Shown one piece after another: positions 52,829-62,079 of a stretch of 64,000 bases of DNA (position 1 is its first letter; each line of letters begins with the position of its first letter). The stretch lies in NCBI GenBank assembly GCA_963824225.1, contig CAWGOF010000001.1, positions 372,001 to 436,000 on the forward strand, given 5' to 3'. The notes beneath the pieces were generated by a model. The model did not search any database, was not told the DNA's origin, and worked only from the letters and a program-made list of their open reading frames with translations. Source of the stretch: CAWGOF01 sp963824225. GTDB taxonomy: Bacteria; Acidobacteriota; Polarisedimenticolia; Polarisedimenticolales; Polarisedimenticolaceae. A program made the translations under genes and the position numbers.

Positions 52829-55181
52829 TCGGCTCGGGCCCCGCAGGCCCGCACGACAACGTCACGGTGCCGTTCCGATCGGTGCGCAGGACGCGCGCGC
52901 CGACCTGGCGCAGGCGGCTCAGGCTCTCGGGGTGCGGATGGCCGAACCGATTGCGCACGCCGCACGACACGACGGCCCATCGCGGCTTCACGCGGTCGAG
53001 GAACGCGCGGCTCGATCCGTTCCTGCTTCCGTGATGCGATGCGACCAGAGCCTCAGCCGTGACGTCGAGACCGCTCTGGACGAGCGACGCCTCGCCCGAC
53101 GGATCGAGGTCGGCCGGGACGAGCAAGCGGCACGGGGACGCCCCGATCCGCAGCACGATCGACCGATCGTTGGCCGAGAGGTGCGCATCGACACGGGCCG
53201 GCCCCAGGACTTCGATCGGCATGGGCGGGCCGATCCGTTTCATGCCCCGCTCGGCGAGGACGATCGCCACGCCGCGGGAACGTGCGAGCGCGGCGAGAGC
53301 GGCGAGCCGCGGACTCTTCTCCCAGCCGATCGGTAGCCACAGCTCGCCGACCTCGAGGTCGCGCAGGACGGCGAACGCACCGGCCGCGTGGTCCGCGTGC
53401 TCGTGGCTCACCGACAGGATCGAGACGCGGCGTGCGGCGTTGCGCACGAGCCATGGGACGACGATGCGTTCCCCCGGGTCGTAGCGTGGATCGGTGCTCC
53501 CGGCGGCGTCGACCAGCACGACCTCGGCCGCCGCGCCGCGCAGCGCCACCGCCTGCCCTTGACCGACGTCGAGCACGGCGGCTTGGGGAGCGTGCGCGAG
53601 GCGCGGAGGAGCGGGCGAGCCCACGTGGATCGCGAGCGCGACCAGGGCGAGGACGAGGCGCGCGAGGCTTCGTACGCCCGGTGCTCGCGGAGCCCCACGG
53701 CGCGCGATGATCCCGAGCGCCGTGTAGTACGCGGCGATCGTCGCGAGGCCGGGCGGCGCGATGACGACCCCGGCGCCCGGTTGCTCGGCCGCTCGGGCGG
53801 CGATCGCGAGCAGCAGCTCGTTCGGCAGCCCGGCGAGACGCAAGAGCGCCGTACCGGCGACGGGGACGTCGGCCAGGGCGAGCGCGGGGTAGCCGAGCCC
53901 GAGCGCCGCGGCGGACAGCGGTGCGGCGACCAGGTTCGTGCAAACGGAGATCGGCGCCACGCGACCGAACCACCACGCGACGATCGGGAGCGTCGCCCCA
54001 TACGCTCCGAGCGTCACGCCACACGACACGGCGAGTGGCCGGGGCAGCGGCAGCCGATCGGCGATCGGCCGCGCGCCGAGGACGATGCCCGCGGTCGCCG
54101 CGACGCTGAGCTGCAGCGCCGGGTCGGCGATCGAGCACGGGGCGAGGCCCACGAGCGCAGCGGTGACGAGGGCCAGCGAGTTCAACGGGTCTCCGTCTCG
54201 GCCGAGCGCTCGTCCGGCGGCGAGCACGATCGCGGCCCCGATCGCGCGCAGGACCGACGGCTCGGCGCCGACGAGCTCGCCGAAGAGCGTGAGCAACACG
54301 AGTGCGAGGACGAAGACGAGCGCCCGCGGGAGCCGGCTACGACGCACGAGCTCGGCCAGCGCGAGGGCCACGAGCCCGACCTGCAGGCCGCTGATCGCCA
54401 CCACGTGCACGAGCCCCGAATCCCTCAACGCGCGCAACGCCTGCGGCTCGAGGAGCTCGCGATCGCCGAGCAGCATCGCCGCGGTCAGGCCACGCACCGG
54501 CCCCGTAGGTCCGAGCGCGCGATCGAGGCGTACCCGGGCGGCACGACGCAAGCGATCGATGAGCGGTCGTCCCCCGCCCCCCGCGTGCTCGCGCACCACG
54601 AGGCGGGCGCTCTTGACCGAGCCCTGCGCCACGACACCCCGTGCGGCAGAGCGGGTACGTGGATCGGGAGAGTCGCGCAGACGGGGCGCGCCGGGCCGGA
54701 CCAGACGGCACCACACGCGCACGACATCACCGCGCACGAGAGCGTCGACCTCGGATGCCGCGGTCGAGCTCGCGACGCGCAGCCGCAGCCGGACGCGAGG
54801 CATGGCCGGGTCGTTCGTCCGCGCGCCGTCGAGCTCGATCACGCGAGTTCCGTCGAACGCGCGCTCGGGAGCACGCGCGAGCGCTCCGCGGACCTCGGTC
54901 TCGAGGACGTCCTCGGTCGGCCCGAAGAGAGACGCCACGCGCTCGCGATGCGCATCGAGCGACAGGGCTCCGAGGGCCAGGCCCGCCCCGGCGAGCGGGA
55001 CGAGCGCAGCTCGGCCAAGACTCCGCGTGCGGTATCCGACCACCGCACCGAGCACGAGCGCAGCCGCGGCCGACGCGAGCGCCAGGCGGACGCCGGGCTG
55101 CCACAGCGCGCCGAGCCCGGCGCCGGCGAGCCAGGCGATGCAGGGGCGAAGGGCCGGCCGCGGCACGGACACGGACGGCAC
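52794..55181 (-). CDS. comEC: ComEC/Rec2 DNA-uptake channel protein
   Basis: Forms the inner-membrane channel for transforming DNA. 795 residues from GTG 55181 (other in-frame GTGs follow). An N-terminal membrane and soluble OB-like region (about 1-230), the central Competence domain with many helices (LTAAMLLGDRELLEPQALRA; SGLVHVVAISGLQVGLVAL), and a C-terminal metallo-beta-lactamase-like domain (VLDVGQGQAVALRG; SVSHEHADHAAG; HHGSRNGSS). The HxHxDH motif reads HEHADH. All three regions are intact, so the gene is likely functional. No other competence gene is in the window. Confidence 0.9.
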   Translation of the reverse strand: MPSVSVPRPALRPCIAWLAGAGLGALWQPGVRLALASAAAALVLGAVVGYRTRSLGRAALVPLAGAGLALGALSLDAHRERVASLFGPTEDVLETEVRGALARAPERAFDGTRVIELDGARTNDPAMPRVRLRLRVASSTAASEVDALVRGDVVRVWCRLVRPGAPRLRDSPDPRTRSAARGVVAQGSVKSARLVVREHAGGGGRPLIDRLRRAARVRLDRALGPTGPVRGLTAAMLLGDRELLEPQALRALRDSGLVHVVAISGLQVGLVALALAELVRRSRLPRALVFVLALVLLTLFGELVGAEPSVLRAIGAAIVLAAGRALGRDGDPLNSLALVTAALVGLAPCSIADPALQLSVAATAGIVLGARPIADRLPLPRPLAVSCGVTLGAYGATLPIVAWWFGRVAPISVCTNLVAAPLSAAALGLGYPALALADVPVAGTALLRLAGLPNELLLAIAARAAEQPGAGVVIAPPGLATIAAYYTALGIIARRGAPRAPGVRSLARLVLALVALAIHVGSPAPPRLAHAPQAAVLDVGQGQAVALRGAAAEVVLVDAAGSTDPRYDPGERIVVPWLVRNAARRVSILSVSHEHADHAAGAFAVLRDLEVGELWLPIGWEKSPRLAALAALARSRGVAIVLAERGMKRIGPPMPIEVLGPARVDAHLSANDRSIVLRIGASPCRLLVPADLDPSGEASLVQSGLDVTAEALVASHHGSRNGSSRAFLDRVKPRWAVVSCGVRNRFGHPHPESLSRLRQVGARVLRTDRNGTVTLSCGPAGPEPITDRRFAAGGG

Positions 55182-55268
55182 GTGGGCACACCAGGACGCG
55201 TGGGACGGAGCGAGCGTAGCGCTCGGCGAGGGGTGAAAGCTCGGAGCTGTGGGGTCGCGCCGTTGCGA

Positions 55269-55892
55269 TCAGGAAACGAGGCGTGGCAGCCCGAGGCGCT
55301 GCCGGAGCCACGAGACCGCGGCGAGCGACCGCGCCCGCTCGATCTCTTCCACGGGAACGCGGCCGCGTAGACGGGCGACCGAGCGCTCGGCGGCTCGCTC
55401 CGCCTCGCTCGCCACATCGGGCGGAACTGCGCGGGGAAGCTCCGCGTCGAGCTTCGTGTCGAGCGTCTCGGGCTGTGCCCCCTGTGCGGCCGTTTCGAGC
55501 AACCGGTCGAGCAGCGCTCGCAGCGCTGAGTCCGGCGGCGTGCGGTCGCGGTACCTACACCAAAGGGTGAGCCGGTCCAGCGGGATCGATGATCGCTCCG
55601 GCGCGGCCGGCGCGCGCCGGCCGTCGAGGACGACGCGCCAGGACTCGTCGACCAGAGTCGCGACGTAGGCCAGGCTACGGGGCCGAGCGCGTGCGCGGCG
55701 CCGCTTGGGCTCGAACGCCGCGTCGATCGACTCGAGCACGAGCGCGAGCGGGACGCCCGCCGCGTGCCAGCCCGAGATGCGGGTCCAGTCGCGCGGCGAC
55801 AGCACGATCGGGCGCTCCTCGCGCTCGGCGAGCCGCCGTTCGATCGCGCGGGCGTAGCGGGCGCGAGCCCGCTCGTCGCGCAATGCGCTCAC
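55269..55892 (-). CDS. Conserved-looking protein of unknown function
   Basis: 207 residues from GTG 55892 (GTGA overlap with the phosphatase gene). N-terminal basic helix (RDERARARYARAIERRL), then IVLSPRDWTRISGWHAAGVP and LVLESIDAAF, followed by RSLAYVATLVDESW; the rest is helical and charged, ending SWLRQRLGLPRL. No motif I recognise. The pattern 'LSPxxW..I..W...G.PL..VL..ID' looks like a conserved winged-helix-like element, but that is impression only. It follows the coaX/phosphatase run and is coupled to it. Confidence 0.6.
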   Translation of the reverse strand: MSALRDERARARYARAIERRLAEREERPIVLSPRDWTRISGWHAAGVPLALVLESIDAAFEPKRRRARARPRSLAYVATLVDESWRVVLDGRRAPAAPERSSIPLDRLTLWCRYRDRTPPDSALRALLDRLLETAAQGAQPETLDTKLDAELPRAVPPDVASEAERAAERSVARLRGRVPVEEIERARSLAAVSWLRQRLGLPRLVS

Positions 55893-56359
55893 GACGGCGC
55901 GAGGAGGTGCGCCAACAGGTTGTCGACGCAGCGTGCGATCAGCGGTACCTGGAGCCGGTACACCTCGATCGGCTGGCCGTACGGATCCTCGAGGTCCGGG
56001 GGATCGGGGTCGAGCGACGAGCCGTGCTCGAACGCTCGGAGAAGCGCGCGCCGGGCCGCGCCCCCGGGACGATGCTGGGCGAGCCACGCGAGATGGCTCC
56101 GTTCCATCGCCACGATCCAGTCCGCTCCGAGAACGTCGGCCGTCCGCACGCTCTTCGAGCGGTGCGCCGCGCTCTCGACCCCCAGCTCGGCGAGGACCCG
56201 GGCCGCGTCGGGGCAGATCGGCTGACCCTCGATGCCCAGCGTCCCCGCGGAATCGGCCGAGAGCCCGGGTAGCCCGAGCTCGGCGATGCGCTGTCGGAAA
56301 CACGCGGCGGCCGCGGGGCTGCGGCAGATGTTCCCGCTGCACACGAACAGAACGTTCAT
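55889..56359 (-). CDS. Low-molecular-weight protein tyrosine phosphatase family protein
   Basis: 156 residues from ATG 56359 (ATGA overlap with coaX). P-loop CSGNICRSP (Cys7, CX5R complete) at the N-terminus; SADSAGTLGIEGQPICPDA; and the general acid in DLEDPYGQP near residue 125. Complete for catalysis. In many bacteria such enzymes act on tyrosine kinases of polysaccharide export or as arsenate reductase; no such partner is nearby. Confidence 0.9.
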   Translation of the reverse strand: MNVLFVCSGNICRSPAAAACFRQRIAELGLPGLSADSAGTLGIEGQPICPDAARVLAELGVESAAHRSKSVRTADVLGADWIVAMERSHLAWLAQHRPGGAARRALLRAFEHGSSLDPDPPDLEDPYGQPIEVYRLQVPLIARCVDNLLAHLLAPS

Positions 56360-57123
56360 CCGCGGTTCTTCTCCCACAGCAGTCGCAGGCCGTCGAGCGT
56401 GAGCCCGGGATCCGTCGCGGCGAGCAGCGCGAGCTCGGGAGCGAAGATCGGGGCCAGCCCACCCGTGGCCACGACCGGCGCGTCCTGGCCCAGCTCGGCG
56501 CGGATCCGCCGAACGAGCCCTTCGACGAGCCCGACGTACCCATGGAACAGGCCGGACTGGACGCTCTGCTCGGTGTTGCGCCCGATCACCCGCGGCGGCC
56601 GGCGCAGATCGACACGATGGAGTCGAGCCGCGCGAGCGAACAGTGCCTCGGCCGAGAGCGCCAGGCCGGGGGCGATCACGCCGCCGAGATACTCGCCACC
56701 CGGACCGACGACGTCGAACGTTGTCGCGGTCCCGAAGTCGAGCACGATCACCGGCGCGCCGAACCGGGCGAGCGCGGCGACCGAGTTGACGATCCGGTCG
56801 GCGCCCACGGCGTGCGGCGACTCGTAGAGGATCGGCATCCCGGTCTTGATCCCCGGCCCGACGAACAGCGGCTCGCCGATTCCGAGCGCCCGGCCGAGCG
56901 CGGAGTACACCGCGTCGAGCTCGGGCACGACCGACGAGACGACGATGTCCGAGATCGCCGCGCGCTCGATGCCCGCTTCGCTCCACAGCGAGCGCAGCAC
57001 CACGCCGAGCTCGTCGGCGGTCGCGTCCTTCCGCGTGGCCAGCCGGAAGTCGGCGCGCAGCGTTCGCCCGTCGAACAGCCCGAGCACCGTGTGGGTGTTT
57101 CCGATGTCGATGGCCAGGAGCAT
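56356..57123 (-). CDS. coaX: Type III pantothenate kinase (CoaX)
   Basis: First step of CoA synthesis. 255 residues from ATG 57123. LLAIDIGNTHTVLGLFDG (phosphate 1), VGADRIVNSVAALARFG, LDFGTATTFDVV and GGVIAPGLALSAEALFARAARL, then VQSGLFHGY and the late VVATGGLAPIFA are all typical. The birA stop lies five bases upstream; birA-coaX neighbours are common in bacteria. Confidence 0.95.
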   Translation of the reverse strand: MLLAIDIGNTHTVLGLFDGRTLRADFRLATRKDATADELGVVLRSLWSEAGIERAAISDIVVSSVVPELDAVYSALGRALGIGEPLFVGPGIKTGMPILYESPHAVGADRIVNSVAALARFGAPVIVLDFGTATTFDVVGPGGEYLGGVIAPGLALSAEALFARAARLHRVDLRRPPRVIGRNTEQSVQSGLFHGYVGLVEGLVRRIRAELGQDAPVVATGGLAPIFAPELALLAATDPGLTLDGLRLLWEKNRG

Positions 57124-57128
57124 CGTCG

Positions 57129-57941
57129 TCACTCCCCGTCGAAGAACACCGAATCGACCGAGCGGACCCGCACGGTCCGCCCATCGTCCTGTCGCACGAG
57201 CAGCGTCCCGTCGTCGGCGACGCCCGTCGTCGTGCCGAGTACCGATCCGTCCGCGCCGTCGATCCCGACCCGGACCCGCGCCCCGCGCGCCGACGGTGCG
57301 AGGGTCGACCACCGGTCGAGCAGCGCGGGCCAGCCTCCCACCGTGATCTCGTCGAACGCCAGGCCCAGACGCTCGAGATAGGCGGCCAACAGCTCCTCTC
57401 GGTCGGGCATGCTAGCGCCGCTCGCGCGCTCGAGCGACGTCGCACGGGACGCCACGTCCGTGGGAAACGGACGCTGCGGATCGAGGACGTTGATCCCTGC
57501 GCCGACGACCAGGTCGCTCGTGTCCGGGCCGCTCGAACGCAGCTCGCACAGGATCCCGCCGAGCTTGCGTCCGGCATGGACCAGATCGTTCGGCCATTCG
57601 ATGACCACCCCGTCCGCGCCGACCGCCCGGCACGCCTCGCACGCCGCGACCGCAGCGGCCAGCGTGTAGCGCGTGATCTCGTCGACGGGTGTCCGGGTGG
57701 ACCGAAGCACCGACACGTAGATCCCCGTTCCGGCGGGCGAGTGCCACGGGCGTCCACGTCGGCCACGCCCCGCGCTCTGATGCTCGGCGACGACCACCAG
57801 TCCGCTCGCGCCCTCGATCCTACGGCGCCGCACCTCGTCGTTCGTCGAGTCGACGGTCGAGAGCACGACGAGCCGCGAGATCCACGTCGTTCCGGCGAGG
57901 CGGCGCGCCAGGCGCGAGCCGTCGAGCGGTGGCAGAGTCAG
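57129..57941 (-). CDS. birA: Biotin-[acetyl-CoA-carboxylase] ligase (BirA, no HTH)
   Basis: Attaches biotin to carboxylases. About 270 residues if it begins at CTG 57941, which overlaps the nadC stop as CTGA; no ATG/GTG/TTG is available nearby. STVDSTNDEVRRR, the adenylate loop GRGRRGRPWHSPAGTGIYVSV, IEWPNDLVHAGRKLGGIL and INVLDPQRPFP are visible. It lacks the N-terminal repressor HTH of E. coli BirA, so it is a class I ligase without a regulator role. A biotin enzyme partner (propionyl-CoA carboxylase) would fit the methylmalonyl-CoA pathway. Confidence 0.9.
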   Translation of the reverse strand: MTLPPLDGSRLARRLAGTTWISRLVVLSTVDSTNDEVRRRRIEGASGLVVVAEHQSAGRGRRGRPWHSPAGTGIYVSVLRSTRTPVDEITRYTLAAAVAACEACRAVGADGVVIEWPNDLVHAGRKLGGILCELRSSGPDTSDLVVGAGINVLDPQRPFPTDVASRATSLERASGASMPDREELLAAYLERLGLAFDEITVGGWPALLDRWSTLAPSARGARVRVGIDGADGSVLGTTTGVADDGTLLVRQDDGRTVRVRSVDSVFFDGE

Positions 57942-58789
57942 GGGCCGGGCTCGACGTCGAGCGCGAAGTCCATCGCGCGCGACGAGTGCGTCAGGTAGCC
58001 CAGGCTGAGGAAGTCGACGCCCGCTTCGGCGTACGGGCGGAGCCGACCGGGGCCCAGGCCCCCCGAGGCCTCGAGCACGATGCGGCCGCGTGCCCGTCGT
58101 ACGGCGTCCCGGACCTCGTCGACCGACAAGTTGTCGAGGAGCGCGCGACCGGCCCCGGCCGCGCAGGCATCGTCGAGCTGCGCCAGGCTGCTCACCTCGA
58201 CCGTGATCCGCTCGGCCGGATGGCCCGCCGCTCGCGCCCGCGCCACGGCATCGGCGATCGACCCGACGATCGACAGGTGCGTGTCCTTGATCAGCACGGC
58301 GTCGTGGAGCCCCATCCGGTGGTTGTCCGCGCCGCCCGTCGCGACCGCGTACTTCTCGAGGATCCGCAGGCCCGGAGCGGTCTTCCGCGTGTCGAGGATC
58401 CGCGCCCGCGTGCCCCGGATCTCGGCGACCGCGGCCGAAGCGGCGGTCGCGATCCCCGACAGGCGCATGAGGAAATTCAGCGCCGTGCGCTCGCCGGCGA
58501 GGATCGCCCGCGCCGATCCGGCGACGCGGGCGACGACGATGCCGGCCTCGACGGTCTCGCCGTCCGAGCACAGGACCGTGAACGCGACCCCGGGCTCGAG
58601 GGCCTCGAACACCGCGCGGGCGAGCGGCATCCCGGCGAGCTTGAGGCGCTCGCGCGCGACCAGGCTCCCGACGGCCTGTGCGGCGGCCGGAACGATGGCG
58701 AGGCTGGTCACGTCGCCGGAGACGTCGAGATCCTCGTCGAGCGCAGCGGCCACGGCACGACGCACGACGTCCGCGGGCGGAGCGATCAT
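57938..58789 (-). CDS. nadC: Nicotinate-nucleotide pyrophosphorylase (carboxylating), NadC
   Basis: Quinolinate phosphoribosyltransferase of NAD synthesis. 283 residues from ATG 58789 (ATGA overlap with valS). ALDEDLDVSGDVTSLA at the N-terminus, GERTALNFLMRLSGIAT, ILDTRKTAPGLR, KYAVATGGADNHRMGLHDAVLIKD and the C-terminal ASGGLGPGRL (phosphate-binding) and FLSLGYLTHS are all conserved. No nadA or nadB in the window. Confidence 0.96.
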   Translation of the reverse strand: MIAPPADVVRRAVAAALDEDLDVSGDVTSLAIVPAAAQAVGSLVARERLKLAGMPLARAVFEALEPGVAFTVLCSDGETVEAGIVVARVAGSARAILAGERTALNFLMRLSGIATAASAAVAEIRGTRARILDTRKTAPGLRILEKYAVATGGADNHRMGLHDAVLIKDTHLSIVGSIADAVARARAAGHPAERITVEVSSLAQLDDACAAGAGRALLDNLSVDEVRDAVRRARGRIVLEASGGLGPGRLRPYAEAGVDFLSLGYLTHSSRAMDFALDVEPGP

Positions 58790-61436
58790 CCGGAGTCGCT
58801 CGGGCTCAGGCCGAGCGTCGTCAGGTGCCGCTCGATCTTGGCCTGCTCCTGGAGCAGCTCGGCGTGGAGCCGGCGCTCCTTGTCCACGATCTCGGGGGGC
58901 GCCCCGGCCAGGAATCGGCTGTCGGCCAGCTTGCGCGCGCGGCCCGCGACGTCCGCGGTGACGCGCGCGAGGTCGCGACGAATGCGCTTGCCCTCGGCTT
59001 CGAGGTCGAGCAGGCCGGCGAGGGGGATCGCAATCTGCACGCCCCCCCCGACCCCGCGTGCCGCGACGATCGACGGATCGAGCGCGGCCACGATCTCGAC
59101 CTCGCTGGCGCGGACGAGCGTGCCGACGCGCGCAGCCTCGGCCTCGAGCAGCCCGTGCAGCTGCCGATCCTCGGTGTGGAGCAGGAGGCGGATACGTTGC
59201 CCGGGCTCGATCCGGCATTCGCCGCGCAGGTTACGGATCTTGACCACGATCTCCTGGAGCCGCGTGACGTCGGCTTCGGCCGTGGCGTCGCGCGGGACGT
59301 CCGACGTCTGGGGCCACGACTCGAGCGCGAGGAGCCCGCGCTCGCCCGGGAGACGGTGCCACAGCTCCTCCGTCAGGAACGGCATGAACGGATGGAGCAG
59401 CCGCAGCACGGTCGCGAGCACCGAATGGAGCGTCGATCGGGCGGACCGCGCCCGGGCTTCGGGCGCGCCTTGCGCGAGGTCGGGCTTGGCCAGCTCGATG
59501 TACCAGTCGCAGAACTCGTGCCACACGAAGTGGTACAGCAGCATCCGCGGCACGGTCGAAGCCGCAGCGCGACCAGCGCCGCTTCGACGTCGGCGATCGT
59601 TGCCCCCAGGCGCGACAGGATCCAGCGCTCGGCGAGAGAGCTCGGACGGCTCGGGCGTGTCGTGGCGTCCGCGATGTGGAGCAGGACGAACCGCGATGCG
59701 TTCCACAGCTTGTTCGCGAACGCGCGGTACCCCTCCATGCGTTTCTCGGCCAGCGGGATGTCGTTGCCCGGCGCGGCGAGGATCGCCATCGTGAACCGCA
59801 CCGCGTCGGTGCCGTAGCGCTCCTGGATCTCGTGCGGCATCGATCGCGTTGCCCTTGGACTTCGACATCTTCCGGCCCTGGTCGTCGCGCACGAGACCGT
59901 GGATGTACACGTTGCGGAACGGCACCTCGTCGCGGAACTTCAGCCCCATCATCATCATCCGGGCGACCCAGAAGAAAATGATGTCGTGGCCCGTGATCAG
60001 CAGCTGCGTCGGGTAGTACCGGGCGAGGTCCTGCGTCTCGTCGGGCCAACCCATCGTCGAGAACGGCCACAGCGCCGACGAGAACCAGGTGTCGAGGACG
60101 TCCTCGTCCTGGCGCAGCGTGCCGCTGCACGCGGTACACGCGCGGGGTGGATCGACGGCCACGAGCATCGTGCCGCACCCGTCGCAGTACCAGGCCGGGA
60201 TGCGATGGCCCCACCACAACTGGCGCGAGATGCACCAGTCGTGGATGTTGCGCATCCACTCGAAGTAGGTCTTGGACCACGCTTCGGGCACGAAGCGCGT
60301 GCGTCCGGTCTCGACGGCCTCGATCGCCGGGCGGGCCAGCTCGGCCATGCGCACGAACCACTGCGTCGAGACGAGCGGCTCGACCGGTGTGGCGCAGCGC
60401 TGGCACTGGCCGACCGCGTGCTCGGTGCGGCTCCTCGACGCTCGAGGAGCGCCCCGGGCGCGCAGGTCGTCGGCGACCCGGGCACGGGCCTCGAACCGAT
60501 CGAGACCCGGTACGCGCCCGCCGCCTCGGCCCATCCGGCCGTCGGGGTCGATCACGGCGAGCTCGGGCAAGCCATGACGGCGGCCGAGCGCGAAGTCGTT
60601 CGGGTCGTGGGCCGGCGTGATCTTGACCGCGCCGGTGCCGAATGCCGGGTCGACGAACGCATCGGCGACGACGACCACGTCCCGACCGGTCAGCGGGACC
60701 TCGACTCGCCGGCCGACGAGGTCCGCGTACCGCTCGTCGTCGGGGTGCACCGCGACCGCGGTGTCACCGAGCATCGTCTCGGGCCTCGTCGTGGCCACCG
60801 CGGACGCCGGGCCCCGAGCCGTCGGCTGCCGGGTAACGGATCGTGTACAGCCGTCCGTCCGTGTCCTTGTGCTCGGTCTCGAGGTCCGACAACGCCGTGC
60901 GGCAGCGCGGGCACCAGTTCACGATGTACCGATCGCGGTAGATCAACCCCTCGTCGTACAGCCGGACGAACACGAGGCGCACCGCCCGGGACAGCCCCTC
61001 GTCGAGCGTGAATCGCTCGCGGGTCCAGTCGCACGACGCGCCGAGACGCCGCAGGTCGCGCGTGATGTTCCCGCCGTACGTATCCTTCCACGCCCACACG
61101 CGGCGCTCGAACTCCTCGCGTCCCAGGTCGTGGCGCGTCTTCCCCTCCTTGGCCAGCTCGCGCTCGACGACCATCTGCGTCGCGATCCCGGCATGGTCGG
61201 TCCCGGGAAGCCACAGCACGTCCTTCCCGTGCATGCGCTCGCCAGCGCGCGACGACGTCGTGCAGCGTGTACACGAGCACGTGGCCGATGTGCAGGTTGC
61301 CCGTGACGTTCGGTGGCGGGATGACCATGCAGAACGGCTCACGGCCCGATCCGGGGTCGGCGACGAACGCGCCCCGGCTCTCCCATTCTTCACGCCACCG
61401 CGCCTCGACGTCGCGGGGCCGGAACTCGCGGTCCAT
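58786..61436 (-). CDS. valS: Valyl-tRNA synthetase (several indels)
   Basis: Class I synthetase, about 880 residues expected. It starts at ATG 61436 (MDREFRPRDVEARW). Conserved parts are spread over all three frames: PPPNVTGNLHIGHVLVYTL (HIGH), GTDHAGIATQMVVER, WKDTYGGNI, the editing region TRPETMLGDTAVAVHPDD, ISRQLWWGHRIPAWYC, ITGHDIIFFWVARMMMM, KMSKSKGNAIDA, and a C-terminal coiled coil (EGKRIRRDLARVTADVAGRA). Frame changes lie near 61238, 60800, 60430 (probably two), 59842 and 59570. The enzyme is essential, so these are most likely errors. Confidence 0.9.
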
Positions 61437-61452
61437 CGGACGCTCCCTCGGG

Positions 61453-62060
61453 TTACCCGTCGTCGCGCGCTTCGAGCTCGCGGATCCTCTCGCGGATCAT
61501 CTCCCGGGCCAGGCGCGGCACGATCTCGCGGGCGACCTCGCGCACGACGCGGTCGGACAGCCGGGCCACGACCTCCCGCGCGACCGCGTCGACCCATGCT
61601 TCGGGCGGGCCCGCAGGATCGGCCGGCGGGAGCGGATCCGGGCGGACCGGCTCGACCGCGGCTCGCTCGGTGGGCGGCGGCGGCGCTTCGTGCTGCGCCG
61701 GCGGCCGCAGCATCTCGGCCACGCGCTCGCGCAGGACGCTCGACTCGAACGGCTTGACCAGATGGCCGTCCGCCCCGCACTCGCGGGCGCGCTCGCGGTC
61801 GAACGGGTCGAACGAGCCGGTGAGCAGCACCACCGGAACCGGTCGCGAGGAGCCTTGATCGTTCGGCACAGCTCGTAACCCGAAGGCTCGGACATCGCGA
61901 CGTCGGCCAGGACCAGATCCGGGCGCAGGCCGTCGATCCGCACCAGGGCCTCGCGGCCGCTCGACACGCTCTCGACCCGCACGTCGGTGTCGCTGAACGT
62001 CAGCTCGACGATCCGCCGGATCGTCGAGCTGACGTCGGCGACGAGAATCGTTCGTTGCAC
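61453..62060 (-). CDS. Response-regulator receiver protein with helical C-terminal tail (one indel)
   Basis: About 200 residues. GTG 62060 opens QRTILVADVSSTIRRIVEL, then VRVESVSSGREALVRI and the phospho-acceptor region LRPDLVLADVAMSEPSG. The frame changes near 61858 and continues with VPVVLLTGSFDPFDRERA and GADGHLVKPF (receiver lysine K-P). The output is not DNA-binding: a Pro-rich linker leads to two amphipathic helices (AVAREVVARLSDRVVREVAR; RLAREMIRERIRELEAR). The tail recalls polar-organiser type helices, which is a weak impression. It lies between the mutase gene and valS. Confidence 0.75.
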
Positions 62061-62079
62061 GTCGTGGTCCCTCGGCCGC

